A stretch of 64,000 nucleotides of DNA from Motacilla alba alba (Eukaryota; Chordata; Aves; Passeriformes; Motacillidae). The notes beneath the pieces were generated by a model. That model saw only the letters and a list, made by a program, of their open reading frames with translations, was not told where the DNA came from and did no database searches. The first letter of the stretch is position 1. The number at the start of each line of letters is the position of its first letter. The position numbers and the translations under genes were made by a program. The stretch is taken from positions 4,267,856 through 4,331,855 of the forward strand of contig NC_052018.1 in assembly GCF_015832195.1 (NCBI RefSeq), written 5' to 3'. Shown here in pieces: positions 1 to 11,573 of the stretch.

Positions 1-1894
1 CTTTTTTTTTGCAGCAAAGGGAAGATTGGCAGAGGCTTTCTGCATGTTTGCAGGAGACCTTTGTTCCTTCAGGGGAGAATAAATGAGGTTTTAAACTGGA
101 TTAAATGGTCTCACACCCTGAGACAACCTGGATATAGCTGGTGGAAGAGCAGATAAATGGTAGTGTGTTGCTCTCAGTAATCACCAGAGATCCTCCTTGA
201 TAATGATGCCCAAAGTATTTTGTGTGGTCAGTGTCTGTTTTTGAAAGACTAAAAGAATGAAGTGGATTATATTGAGTTTAGAGACTTCTTCCATTTTGAA
301 TCCTTTCAATGCAAATATACAGGCCTATATATATTTATTTCACATGGGGAAAACTGGCTTCTGGGATGAAGCTCTGCTTCCTGAAAACTGACAGTTGTGG
401 CAATTAATGCCCTATAAAATTGCACTTTATTTCACGCCCATGAACACTCTGCAGAATGTTCTGAAGGTGGATTTGATTTGCACCCTTGTTTTTATTTACT
501 ATGAGCAGGGGCTTTGCTCAATGAAGAATTGCTGAAGGCTGTTTCCAAGAGGGTTTGGACTTTAGGTCTCAAGTATTCAGAAATTGGATCAATTTTTGTA
601 CTTTCTGAGGACAGAGGAGCATTGGTAATTTCTAAGAATTATTTCTTTCCTGAATTTAGTAATTTTTGATCCTGGTTATCTCATAATTGTTTGGCTAATA
701 AAATTCAATGGAAGAATGTGTTTTTTTTTTCAATTCATCAGTGTAAAAAAACACATTAACAGTGATGAAAGGAAATGAGAGATTGTGATAGACAATTGCT
801 GAGTGTGACATATGAAAATGCTGCTGTCTACATTCCCCTTCATTCCTGCTCTGCCAGGACTAAATCCTAGGGATGCTCTTGTCTCACAGAGCTCGGCAGA
901 GGAAGGAGTGCGATTATCCTGCTGTACTCATTCCTTGGCAGAGAAGGCTAAACTGTGGTAATTTCAACACTCTGTGCTATTTCTTGCTTTCCAAAACGTC
1001 CTTGGTGGACCAAAATGGTTCATAAATTCACCAGAAAACAAAACATTTTTTGTTGTTTTTATAGCATAATTGAACAGGGAAAGAAACTGGATTTTTGGTC
1101 CTTCTGGATGCAAGATGGCTCATTCCAGGTCATAATCAAACAAGATTATGAGCTTTGAGCATTCAGAAGACCTTTCCTTTTAATAGAAAGGTGTTTTCTA
1201 TTGTTTCTCGTTTATGGTAGAGTCAGAAATCTCTGGCTGGAATATCTGGGTTTAATGATTGCTGAAATGCAGGAGGAACACAAGATGGGAAGATGTCCTT
1301 TGCCAAACTACCCTAATGCAAAGGATGCTTATCAAGAGGGAACATCATGTCAAGAAGCTAAATTTTAATTTCTGTCTTGTTTTGCACATTTTATTTTCCT
1401 CATGTTATTGAGCAAATAGACACAGGTACTTTTTTCCCCACTCATATTTTTGACAAGATTTCTCTGGGGTACTTGGCAAGCCAGTTGGCTGAAATTTCTT
1501 TTACTTTTCAAGTTGTGGGACTATTTCCACTTATGTCCTGGTTCTCTAGGGTTTTCTTTTTATTTTGGGGCTTGCTCTGCCCACTGTTGGGGGGCTCTGG
1601 GGATCCACAGCCCAGTGCTGTGCTCTGCAGGTGTCCTTTGCATTGATGTGGTGCTGAGCAAAGCCAGATTGTTTGGAGAGGACATGCAGGGAGATATGAG
1701 GTGTTAAAAATCCCCTTTTGACTCATTCCCAGGTAAAAATGAGAGCAGTTTACATCAAATGCTCAGAAACCCCCAGGGATTTAGGACTGAAATGGGGCAT
1801 CTCAGTGGTTTGGATCCATGGGACCATCAGGGATCACCCAGTCCTTGCCCAGGATGAATTAATTTTGTATCTGGAGAGAAAGGGAACCTGGGGC
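1..1894. other. Intergenic, no gene recognised
   Basis: AT-rich sequence 3' of the myomiR cluster (in its direction). Reading frames are short and show no family likeness. There are short T or A runs (2-10, 721-730) but no repeat family I can name. Confidence 0.6.
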
Positions 1895-2095
1895 ATAGAA
1901 TAATGGACTGGTTTGGATTGGAAGGGACCTTAAAGCTTATCTCATTCAAACCCCTGCCATGGGCAGAGACACCTTCCACTATCCCAGATTCCCCAAGCCC
2001 TCTCCAACCTGGCCCTGAGCACTTCCAGGGATCCAGGGATAGCCACAGCTTCTCTGGGCACCCTGTGCCAGGGCCTCACCACCCTTGGAACAGTT
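1895..2095 (-). mobile_element. CR1 LINE 3' fragment
   Basis: Begins ATAGAATAATGGACTGG and continues with the diagnostic TTGGAAGGGACCTTAAAG, GCCATGGGCAG and CTTCCAGGGATCCAGGGA. Antisense: the element's 3' end is at the left. Confidence 0.9.
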
Positions 2096-2952
2096 TGTCT
2101 TTTGACCTGAATTTACCAAACCTTCTAGACTCAGGAGCCTTTTATGTGTTTGGGTTTTCCAAATGACATTGCTGAAAATGAAGTTGTGCTCCATTGCATT
2201 TGGGAAGATGTGCACTTCCTGTCCTTAACAGAGATCCAAAATGCTTTGGAACAGACTGATGCCACTCCTCATTCTGCTGCATCCACGCTCTTTCCTCCCT
2301 ATCCATGCAGGAAAAAAAAAAATATATATAGCATAATGGATGATGCACATAAAGAACTTATTTTGATATACATTTGTTCATTTATTTATTAACAGCTTTG
2401 AATTTTTTTTTGGTGGGGTGAAGATGGGGAACTACCAGCTGAGCTGAATGTCTGAAGTTAGATCAGAATTCACTGCCTGGCTCAGAGAACAGGTCAGCAA
2501 AGCCATTTTCAAGTTGTTTGGCTGTTTTTCTTCATTAGCTGCAGCGTGGAGTGGGTGGGAAGATTCAGAAGATACCTCTCATGGAGGTGTGTGATCTGGT
2601 GTGTGTACTGTGGCTGAGTGGATATGGGATAACTGATGTCAAAAACCTTTGCTGTGCAGATTATGGTTATTTATAACTTCTTCTTGCATTAAATAAGTAA
2701 AAAAGACACTTGAACACAGAGGGTTTTCAAGAATATGTTCCCATGTTCTTTATGATTTTTTTTAATAATTTAATAATAGATTACTTGGACTGTCAGTCCA
2801 AGCAAAAGTCCAAGCAAAACAACAAATGCAAGTTTGATAGGGAAGGGAAGGGAAGGAAAGATGGTTGTGGCTTTCCAGATCCACGTTGATTTAGAAAACT
2901 GCTGACTGTTTCAGAACCAACAGCTTTGTATGTGGTATTTTGAGCCTCCGGT

Positions 2953-3090
2953 AATCATGGAATGGTTTGGGTTGGAAGGGACCTTAAAGCTCATCTCATT
3001 CCAACCCTCCTGCAATGGGCAGGGACACCTTCCACTAGACCAGGTTACTGCAAGACCCATCCAACCTGGCCTGGAACACTTCCAGAGATG
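2953..3090 (-). mobile_element. CR1 LINE 3' fragment next to miR-133b
   Basis: AATCATGGAATGGTTTGG at its left end, then GACACCTTCCACTAGACC. It ends about 217 bp from the miR-133b hairpin. Confidence 0.9.
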
Positions 3091-3306
3091 AAGGAAATGC
3101 TGGAGTAGTGATACTTATGAAGGAAATCCTGCTTGCAGTGATGCTTATGAAAACCAAAAGCCTATCCCAAACCTTTCCAGGTGCCCCGTCCCCAGGTGCA
3201 CCTCTGGAGACGTTCGGAGCGGCAGCAGATCCATCGGGCAGGAAGGGCTGGTGGGGCTGAGCTGAGGCAGAGGCAGGCAGGCCTTGCTGGCTTGGTGTTT
3301 TCCACA

Positions 3307-3379
3307 CTGCTATAGCTGGTTGAAGGGGACCAAACCTCCGAGGAAGACGGGCTTGGTTCCGTTTGACCAGCCAGAGCAG
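3307..3379 (-). ncRNA. MIR133B: pre-miR-133b hairpin
   Basis: The minus strand of 3313-3334 is mature miR-133b-3p over its full length (seed TTGGTC). The terminal A, not G, marks 133b rather than 133a. The 5p arm (GGTCAAACGGAACCAAG) lies at about 3352-3370. The lower stem pairs CTGC at 3307 with GCAG at 3376. One 5p-arm base (AAGCCC for human AAGTCC) and the loop differ from human; the seed does not. It lies downstream of miR-206 on the same strand, the arrangement of the mammalian cluster carried by the linc-MD1 transcript in mouse. Confidence 0.97.
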
Positions 3380-3443
3380 AGCATAGCTCCGGGCCGCAGC
3401 ACGCGCTCGGCTCCGCTGCTGCCGACCTGCAACGGGAACGGGA

Positions 3444-3521
3444 CACGTGAGACCGGGGACACGGGGACTGACCCCTGCTCCCAGGGACAGGAGGGTGGTG
3501 CAGCACTTATGACACCACCTG
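3444..3521 (-). promoter_or_regulatory. Two E-boxes just upstream of miR-133b
   Basis: On the transcribed (minus) strand, upstream of the hairpin, there is CACGTG at 3444-3449 and CACCTG at 3516-3521. CANNTG sites bind MyoD/myogenin-type factors, known activators of this cluster in mammals. Six-base sites are common by chance, so this is only a pointer. Confidence 0.25.
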
Positions 3522-3540
3522 AGGAGACCTCACCACTCTC

Positions 3541-3625
3541 CACAGAACCATGGAATGGTTTTTTGTGTTGGGAGGGACCTTAAAGATCATCTCGTTCCAA
3601 CTCCACTGCATGGGGGCACCTTCAT
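3541..3625 (-). mobile_element. CR1 LINE 3' fragment, short
   Basis: ACCATGGAATGG followed by GGGAGGGACCTTAAAGATCA; cut off after about 85 bp. With the copy at 2953-3090 it brackets the miR-133b hairpin. Confidence 0.85.
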
Positions 3626-3975
3626 ACAGCGATTTCCTTCCTGCTTCTTTCTCTTTTCCTAGTCTCCTTCTCTTTCTTTTTCCTCTTTTTAGTTTTGTAA
3701 ATTATTTTTTAAATCATGAAAAAAAGGAAAAGTGGGAGGGAGGAAAGACCCCTCCTTTGTCCATTGAAGGGGAGTCACCTGCCAGTTGTCAGTCAGGCAT
3801 CACTTTTCAGAGCCACCCTGAGCCCTCCAGCTGTACCTGGAGCCTCAGCAAGGAGACAGCTGCCAGAGACCATGAGCAGCAGGGCATGGGGCAGCTTCCA
3901 AACAGGACAAAAGCAACATTTTTCCTGCCCTGTGCATAGGCCCCTTTCCATGTGCATGTGGTTTTCTGGGGACTT

Positions 3976-4035
3976 AGAGTCGTTGGATCATTAAGGTCAG
4001 AAAAGCCCTCTAAGATCATCCAATCCAAGTGACTT
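3976..4035 (-). mobile_element. CR1-like 3' end, degenerate
   Basis: GAGTCGTTGGATCATTAAGG then CTCTAAGATCATCCAATCCA, the 3' end of a different CR1 subfamily; only 60 bp remain. Confidence 0.6.
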
Positions 4036-5155
4036 GATACATTTTTCTCTGAAAAACATTTTGATTAGGAAGGGGTTTTTCCTCTTTTTATTTTGGTTTT
4101 TGTTGTTGTTGTTGTTCTTTTTGTTTTAATTCCCTTTTTTCTTCTCACTGCTCAGTGTTGAGAGGAATATTAATTTGAGTAACGTCTGGACTCCTGTGCT
4201 TGCTTCATACTTTGTTCTTTGGGGTATTCATTAGCAAGGGAAGCATCAGCAACTTAAATTCAATATTCCCTATGGAAACACCTACCTTACTGCCAAAGAA
4301 ACACCTCCTGCAAGCTTCCAGTTACAAAATTCACTTCATACTCTGCCCCATCAGCACTAGAATGTTGCAAACTTGACAAAATTTGGGACGAATTAGAGTT
4401 TTTTACCTTCTGTCATGGTCTGGGTGTGGTTACACAAGTAGAGGAGGGAGGAAAGAACAGAGTTAAACCAGTGTCCTTGACCCCCCAGACAGGCTGCAAG
4501 TTTTCCCAAACCTTAGCCCTGTGTCTAGGTTATTTCTTCTCCTGTGTCCTTGCCAGTGTGTGTGTGCCTGTAACTCAATCCTGGCCCGTGCTGTGCAGGA
4601 AGAGTCACTGCTGATCCCAGGCTCTGGCAGAACAGGCTGGGAACAGCTGCAGAAAGTAAATAAGGGATGGGATTCCAGTCCAGGGTTAAACCCCAAATTC
4701 ATGCAGTCAGTCAAGGCTGGGGACAGGCTGAGCTGGCCAGCCAGAAGTTTGGCTTCGTTTGCCAACACGTGAGCACCTGGCACCAACCAAGGAGCCACAG
4801 GTTGTCTGGGACAGCCACGTGTGGTGTGCAGGTGTGGCACAGCACAGAGCTGAAGAAAGCCACTGGAAGCCATTCTTGGGCTGTCTCCAAGGGCACTGGG
4901 AGACAACTTTTTTGGCAACCTTTTGGCAACTAAATAAAGTCCACAGCGCCACAGACTGCAGCAGGTTTTCATCACCACAGAGATGAAGAGACCCCCAGGT
5001 GCAGAAAGGAAGAGCTGGGATTAAGACACGGACAATGGGTTGATCAGCAAAGCCAGAGAGGGAACATGGGTCAGGATTCACACCTCTGCCAAGATTCACA
5101 CCCCTGCCTGCTCATTCCACCTGGAGCCTTTTTGTCTTGCCTAGTTTTTATGATC
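4036..5155. other. Intergenic, nothing recognised
   Basis: Contains a short TTG-repeat run near 4101-4113 and a TGTCATGGTCTGG motif at 4413 that recalls avian LTR termini but cannot be extended. Several overlapping open frames around 4460-5100 are out of step with each other and resemble no protein. Confidence 0.5.
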
Positions 5156-5735
5156 AGAACCATGGAATGGTTTGGGTTAGAAGGGACATTAAGGACCATT
5201 CAATTCCAACCCCCTGCCATGAGCAGGGATGCCTTCCACTATCCCAGGTTACTCCAAACCCTGTCCAGCTTGGCCTGGGACACTTCTAGGGATCCAGGGG
5301 CAGCCACAGCTTCTCTGGGCAACATGTGCCAGGGCTTCACCACCCTCACAGGGAACAATTCCTTCCCAATATCCCATCTATCCCTGCCCTCTGTGAGTGG
5401 GAAGCCATCCCCTGTGTCCTGTCCCTCCATGCCTTGTCCCAAGGCCCTCTCCAGCTCTCCTGGAGCCCCTTTAGGCACTGGAAGGGGCTCTGAGGTCTCC
5501 CTGGAGCCTTCTTCAGGTGAACAATCCCAGCTCTCCCAGCTTGGCCCCAGAGCAGAGGGGCTCCAGCCCTTGGAGCAGGTTTGTGGACTCCTCTGGACTC
5601 TCTCCAGCAGCTCCACATCCTTCTGATGCTGGACTGGAGGCAGCTCTGCGGGTGGGGTCTCACCTGAGCAGGGCAGCGGGGCAGAATCCCCTCCCTTGGC
5701 CTGCTGGCCATTCTTCCTTACGTGCAGCTCAGAAG
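5156..5735 (-). mobile_element. CR1 LINE 3' fragment, longest copy
   Basis: About 580 bp. It extends from the GAACCATGGAATGG end past CTGGAGCCCCTTTAGGCACT into the last part of ORF2 (antisense CTCCTCTGGACTCTCTCCAG). Frames through it are relics of the reverse transcriptase ORF, not a host gene. Confidence 0.92.
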
Positions 5736-7003
5736 GAAAAACAGGATAATTTTTCTCTGCTAAATTTCTCTTTCAAATTATTGTAACCTAGGAGTTGGTT
5801 CTGTACAAGAAGGACAGGATGAAATAATGGTTTGACAAGTGCTTTCCTGAATTACATCTAGGAGACCGCAGGGCCTGGGTCGGATGCAGCAGCCATGGCT
5901 TTGATTCAGACTGAAATTTTGCAAAGCATCCTGGTGGCTGAGGAACATAAATGTCATTGGTTTCAGGGTCTATATTGGTACATTTTATAGGGCTGAGGTG
6001 CAGGCACAGGAACTCAGTGGTTTCTGCTGTGTTTTGCACAGTTGCCTGCACAGTTTTGACCTGTGTCAACTGCGACTGACCTAACAGCTCCTAAGCTCAG
6101 CTTTGCTATTAGAACTGGTCAAGGGCCATTCCTTGGCCAGTCAGGAGTTTAAACATGATTAAGTTGTGAACATTAATCACTGAAACATACATGTGGTTTT
6201 TAAGCTTCTAACTAGATCAGGTTTGTTAAGGGTACTTTGGGGTGGAATTCCTAAAATTTCCCAGGGGAAGTGAAGGTCTGAAAACCTTTCAAACCTAGGC
6301 CTTAATGATAAGAACAGTTGCTTCAAAAAATGTCCTAAATTCTTTCTTAAAATAAATTAAGACTGACTGGAAACTGCCCTGAGTTTTGAATATTTGGCCT
6401 ATAGTGGAAGAAAGTAATGTATGAGAAATGGTTTGAACTCTTCAGCTCCATGTAACAGGATCTTGAGGGTATCCTGGAGACATCCAGGCTGTCCTAGAGG
6501 GGTTAAAGGCAACTGCTCCACTGTTTGAAAAAAAAAAATACACTGAGCTTGTTGCTAGAAAATGTTATTAGAATAAAATATCAAACAGTGCTCAGAGGAG
6601 GAAGGGACATTTGTGACATGGCAGGACTGTCCTGAGTTATGGCAACACAGATTTGGGGAAAAAAATCCCACTGTTTTTGACAAGGCTGTGTGCCTGCTTA
6701 GCCCCACAGTGTCGTATTAATTAGGATGAGACTTCCTGCAGCCTGTCCTGTTACTGTACTGAGGCAGTGCAATGAATCAACAGTCCACTACAGCAATTCC
6801 TGTGCCTGTGGCATTCATTTTAATCCCATTAAAGAAGATCTTGTTATGAATCACTGGGAGTACAGAGGGGAATTTTCTGACATCTGGATCATACTCAGTT
6901 TTGCTCCTCACAAGTCAATCCTACCCAGTGCTTTTTAATTCTTCCTGTGTCACTTAATCTGAAGCATTTTCCACCATCTGAGAGGATGGCAATGTAAAAT
7001 AGG
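5736..7003. other. Intergenic, unannotated
   Basis: AT-rich unique sequence between two CR1 copies, 5' to 3' side of miR-206 in plus coordinates. No gene or family recognised. Confidence 0.55.
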
Positions 7004-7207
7004 GGAGATCTAGATGGGATATTGGGAAGAAATTCTTTGCTGTGAGGGTGGTGAGGCCCTGGCACAGGTTGCCCAGAGAAGCTGTGGCTGCCCCTGGATC
7101 CCTGGAAGTGTCCCAGGCAGGCTGGATGGGGCTTGGAGCAACCTGGGATAGAGGAAGGTGTTGGAAATAGATGAGCTTCAAGGTCCCATTCTATGATTCT
7201 ATGAATT
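7004..7207 (+). mobile_element. CR1 LINE 3' fragment next to miR-206
   Basis: Sense orientation: GGGATATTGGGAAGAAATTC, then CTGTGGCTGCCCCTGGATCC, ending CCCATTCTATGATTCTATGA. About 345 bp from the miR-206 hairpin. Confidence 0.92.
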
Positions 7208-7552
7208 ATTGATGCTCCCTGGGATGCAGTGATTTTCAGAAAGCCCTTGAAAAGCACTTTCAGTATGGTATGAATATTATTTGGATTAGGTGAAACCCAC
7301 AGTCTGATTACTCCATGCTTTTCCCAGTGAAAAATGTACAGGATATATCCTAGTTATCAAATCTGCATGGACTCAGGAATTTGCAACCTTTTTAGATGCT
7401 CAGATCCCTCTGTGCCCTCTGTGGGTGCTGAGGGCACTGTAGGTGAATATAGACTGCCTGGCTCTGTTTGACAAAGTCAAATTCCAATGAAATGCAGTTA
7501 CAGGAAATCTTTGGGCTCCTTGCAGCTGCTGGGAACAGAGGGCACGGGCGAT

Positions 7553-7632
7553 GTCTCCCTGAAACCACACACTTCCTTACATTCCATAGCAGCCTAATCC
7601 ATATGGGGATATAAAGAAGCATGTCATCTCAT
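7553..7632 (-). ncRNA. MIR206: pre-miR-206 hairpin
   Basis: The minus strand of 7565-7586 is the 22-nt muscle miRNA miR-206 as I know it (seed GGAATG; starts TGGAATGTAAGGAAG). The opposite arm, around 7596-7624, is the known 5p arm with ACATGCTTCTTTATATCCCC, and the two arms pair across a loop near 7588-7597 that differs from human by a few bases. miR-206 is restricted to skeletal muscle, where it represses targets that hold back differentiation. Its neighbour on the same strand is miR-133b, about 4.2 kb further on. Hairpin ends are approximate; the mature position is exact. Confidence 0.97.
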
Positions 7633-7837
7633 AAGAGAAGCCTGGGTTGTGCCTTCTGGCCAGCAGGACAGCTCTCCATCCTCCACTTCTGAAGGGGTAA
7701 TGCTGCTCCTCGGATGTGTTTCAGAGCCAACAGTCTGCTTCCTCCTTGGAAAAGCTGTGACAGCACAACCCTTGTAACTTCCCTGGTGCCCTGGAGCACT
7801 TTGGGATGTTTTGGATGTTTTGCACTTTGGATGTTTT

Positions 7838-7884
7838 CAGGTGGTTCTGATTTTTCCAGTGCCTGTGGGTCAGCAAACATTCCT
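7838..7884 (-). promoter_or_regulatory. E-box and M-CAT motif upstream of miR-206
   Basis: CAGGTG at 7838-7843 (an E-box) and CATTCCT at 7878-7884 (the M-CAT/TEAD consensus) lie within 47 bp of each other, about 210-250 bp upstream of the miR-206 hairpin in its transcription direction. Both are classic muscle-promoter elements. The pairing is suggestive; function is not shown by sequence alone. Confidence 0.28.
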
Positions 7885-10168
7885 CTGTGTGCCTCTGCAC
7901 AGTGCTGAAGGTTGGAATCTCATGGAAGTGCATGTTGGAGAAGGTCCTGGGCTTTTTTTGACAGCCCTGAAATCCTCAAAAACTTAAGTGTGCTGTAAAA
8001 AAAAAGTCACATGAGTGAGAGGTGATAGACTGTGTTCTTTCACTTTATCATTGTGACACGACCTGGAGGACCTGCCTGAGCAGAGGAGTTGCTCATATAC
8101 ACACAGAGGGATGTGGTCCCTGCCCTGAGGAGCTGCCTGGCCAAGCAGGCAGTGCCTTCAGAACCAGACAGCAGCTCACCAGAACCTGCCCTGGCTGATC
8201 AGAAACAAGCTGAAGTCCAAGGGTCACACACAGGGTGGTTTGGGTCAGAAGGATCTGGAGGGCTCAAAGCAGGAGCAGCTTAGATCAGGTTGCTCATCAC
8301 CATGTCTAGTCGAGCTTGAATCCTCCCAAGGATGGAGTTCCCTCAGTTTTTTGGGGTCTGTTTCCTGGCGTTCAACCAAGCTGATGGTGAAAAACCTGTT
8401 TGGTGATATCTAATTGGAATTTCCTGTGTTCCAACTTGTGCAGTGCCCTGGTGCTCCTTTCAGAGGAGCCTGTCATGGCACAGAGGGCAGGACATATGGA
8501 TGGACTTCTGCATTTAATGATAGGCATGGTCTTCAGAAGTGAAAAGCAAAGTATCCTGGTGTCCCCTCCTATGCTAATCTTTGATTTGGGGTTGTTGCAC
8601 ACTCTCAGTAGGGCTGGCATCCTCAGGGCTGCTCAGAGGGAGTTTTGGCCATGTTTGGGAAACAACTGGATGGAATCAATTTGTTCACAGAGCAGATTCA
8701 CAAATATGATTTATTTCTAAGTGGAACCTTCTCTGAGGATGGAAAAGGGGGCACAAGCATATAGGACAGGAAAAGAAAATAAGCCTTTCTCTCATGTTTT
8801 CTCTTCCTAAAGAGCCAAAAGACCAAGAAATGATCTCAAGTGATGAGAAGCACTAAAATCTGTGTGGGAATAACCCCAAGCTTTGAAGGAAACATAAATC
8901 CTCTTTGAAGGCAGGCCCTAGTGAGGGTCCAGAGCACAGAGCAGCACTGCACACACTCCTCAAAGGCTCCAGCTCTCCCCAGAGCATGGCTCCCCCTCCC
9001 CAGCTTTGCTGTCACTCCCCAGGCATTTTATTGTGATGGAGAAGTTGGGTCAGAGCTCTCTCCGTGCCTGCAGGGCTCTCCATCCTTCCCCATGGCAGAG
9101 GGAGGAATGAATTGAAGGAAGGAATTCCCCTGAATGTTGCTACTTCAGGAAATATCAATTTTGCAGTGTCCCCCAGTGTCTGATATTGCTGATTTTTCAC
9201 ATCTCACACACAACCACCTGGGTTTCTCTGTCCCTATAATTTCCCCCTGTCAGCTGTTCAAACCTGTGTCAGTACCTGATCTAATGATGTCTGCAAAAGG
9301 TTTTAGGGTGGAAATCCATCCCATGGTATTGCTTGTGTTAATACTCAGCCGGGGCAATGGATTTACAAAGTGAAGAGTGTAAAAATGGCTCAAATTTATT
9401 TCCACTTAAAAACTTCATGATTTTGATATTGTACATGCTGCTCCAAGTAATTTTGCTTGTACAAAAATCCCTACTGATAGCAGTGAAGGGATGAATGGCT
9501 TTTGGGGGAAGTTGTTTGTCTTAAAGCCTTTTCTTTGTGATTTAGTCTTTTAGAGACTTTTCTTTGTGACTTCTGGAGAAATTAATGGCAGGGAACTTCA
9601 CATAGTCATTATTTCAATAACCTCAGTACCTGATCAAACAAATGAATGCAAATTCTACAGAAAGAGATGAGTCAGTCCGTGACACAGGGAATTATATTGT
9701 TTAAAAGTTCCCAGACCCAGAAGTGGTGACTGAATTTCCATTATTTGGAGATTTGTACACCAAGCACAACAGACGTGTTAAAAATATTCCAATTCTTTTT
9801 GGGAAAGCAAAACATTGCCATACTTTTTTTTTTTTTTCCTAAGTATAAGTCAGATCAATGTTATAGGAGTGTTCAGATACATTTTGAGATTAGGAACTCA
9901 GTGGAATATTTACTTCCCAGTTAGATGAAGGCCTTTGACTCGGAGGAGGCGAGGAAGATGAGCCCTGCTGACATCAGGGTAAAACTTCAAGAGATTTCAG
10001 CAGAGCCATGGCACAGGCTGTGGGTTCCCAGACTTTTGAGCACATAAATCTGTTTACATCAGCTATCAACAAAAATGAATGAAGAGATATTTCTTCTTAG
10101 CCTTAGTACCCCTCAGTTTAAAACCATTAGTGGTGACTACTGATAACATTTTTATAAATTTCTCATAG
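7885..10168. other. Intergenic, upstream of the myomiRs and of PKHD1
   Basis: If the miR host transcript starts close by, its promoter is here. If 10169-10280 is a real exon, PKHD1 exons 1-3 should be here or further left. I searched for the signal peptide and the GSLxGGT motif of exon 3 and did not find them. A T run is at 9824-9838. Confidence 0.5.
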
Positions 10169-10280
10169 GCCTGTATCAAAGTACCATGGAAATTCTGGGG
10201 TCAGATAATGGATTAAGAGTGATTAATGTGGAAACAGACTTAGTTACTGGGAAGATCCTTGATCCCAACCATGTAGGTAG
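10169..10280 (+). CDS. PKHD1: PKHD1 candidate exon 4 (first IPT/TIG domain)
   Basis: This is an open segment after TCTCATAG and before GTAAAT, reading about GLYQSTMEILGSDNGLR and then INVETDLVTGKILDPNHV. It enters in phase 1 and leaves in phase 2, exactly what human exon 4 does, and the final AG joins the first base of exon 5 to make an arginine as in human. Against it: it is 112 nt, about 39 nt shorter than I recall for human. The similarity is weak (around INV and LV). It lacks the two cysteines of the human segment, and it sits 20.8 kb upstream of exon 5. An alternative donor lies four bases earlier. It may be a diverged exon or a chance open stretch. Confidence 0.4.
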
Positions 10281-11534
10281 GTAAATATTCCTCATTTATG
10301 TATGCTACTCTTATCCAATTTGTAGACTGGGATTTTAAAATGTTATGTTGGTATAAATGGGAATTTATTGATGATGTTAAAACCTAATTGGAGCAAGATT
10401 TGTATTAAATGCATTAACTGGAATCAACTGGGACTGTTGCAGTTAAGACTCACTAAGTGAATTTCCAGACCACACTATTCCAAGATTCATGAAACCCAAA
10501 CCAGGCAGAATGAGGAAATGTGGATTAGGAAATTATAGCTAAATAGTTAGAAATTAAAGAGCTGACAGGGACAGATACTTGAGTACAAAAGATTGGTAGG
10601 AATGGCCATAAAAGCCAGGAAGGAAAAGAAGGAAGTCAATAGAATATAAATGCATCCATTTACAGCCAGCATCTCTCTTTTTGCCCACCCTGGAATATTA
10701 TATTCCTTGAGAACAGCAGATATGCAAACTAAGAGCCAACAGTCCATGCCCTTTGGAGCCACTTGGAGTAACCCAATCATCTGAGGCAGATCCAGAGCCA
10801 CATCTGTCCCTGCCTGGCATGAGGAAAAGGAGGAGGAAAGAATGGGGCAGCTGTCCTCCAAGGGTCCCTGTGGCTGGGAGGGTTTGTCACCAGGGTGAGA
10901 GGGGAGGTGATACTCCCAAAATGGGCTTTCTGATACCCCTGGCATCCGGGCAGTCACTCGTCTGGGCTCTCTGTCAAGTCTCTTTTTCCAGCCTGGATCG
11001 CAGGATGAATGCTTTCCAGGGAGCAGTTGTTGCTGGGAGGAGGGAGGCTGCTCAGCCTTGGGTTTTCCTGTCTGCACCCACATGCACAGAGAGGTACACG
11101 GATGTGACAGCAGTGCAAAAAAGGGAAGGGATAAATAAGAGTGATCCCATTGATTTTATGTCAATTCCTAACGCTCTGACCTTCTCCAAAGGAAATATTT
11201 GAGTCCAAACCATTGCATTTTTTTTGCACCTCATTTTCCCCCTGTCTGCACCAAAAGGCACCTCACATGAGGCAAAAACTCGTGTAGAGACTTTTCTTGG
11301 CTCTTTTGCAAATTTTCTGTGGGCAAGTCAATCAGGTTAACATTTTAGCCCTGTGAGCCAAATTAGATATCTCAGGGGAGATTTTTGAAGCAGAGTTTCA
11401 TCTTAACCCTGTCTTAACCACAGCCTCCAGGAAGCTTAAAACTCAAGAAATCAAGTTTGCCTCTGTCTGCAAAATATTGCCTATATCTAACCAGAGACTT
11501 TATTTAGGCCCTTGGGTTTTGGAGAGTTTCAAGA

Positions 11535-11573
<39 letters not shown>

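Noticed and set aside
3313..3334. miR-133a instead of miR-133b
   Set aside because: The 3' terminal base on the minus strand is A, and the partner is miR-206 rather than miR-1.
4463..5099. Several overlapping minus-strand frames up to 171 residues
   Set aside because: They lie in mutually exclusive frames, with no conserved motif; typical of GC-richer non-coding DNA.
5066..5626. 186-residue open frame on the plus strand
   Set aside because: It runs through an antisense CR1 copy; its words (GNMCQG, PGAATASLG) recur in frames over other CR1 copies.
8230..8262. CR1-like words (GGTGGTTTGGGTCAGAAGG)
   Set aside because: Too short and without the neighbouring CR1 segments; could be chance.
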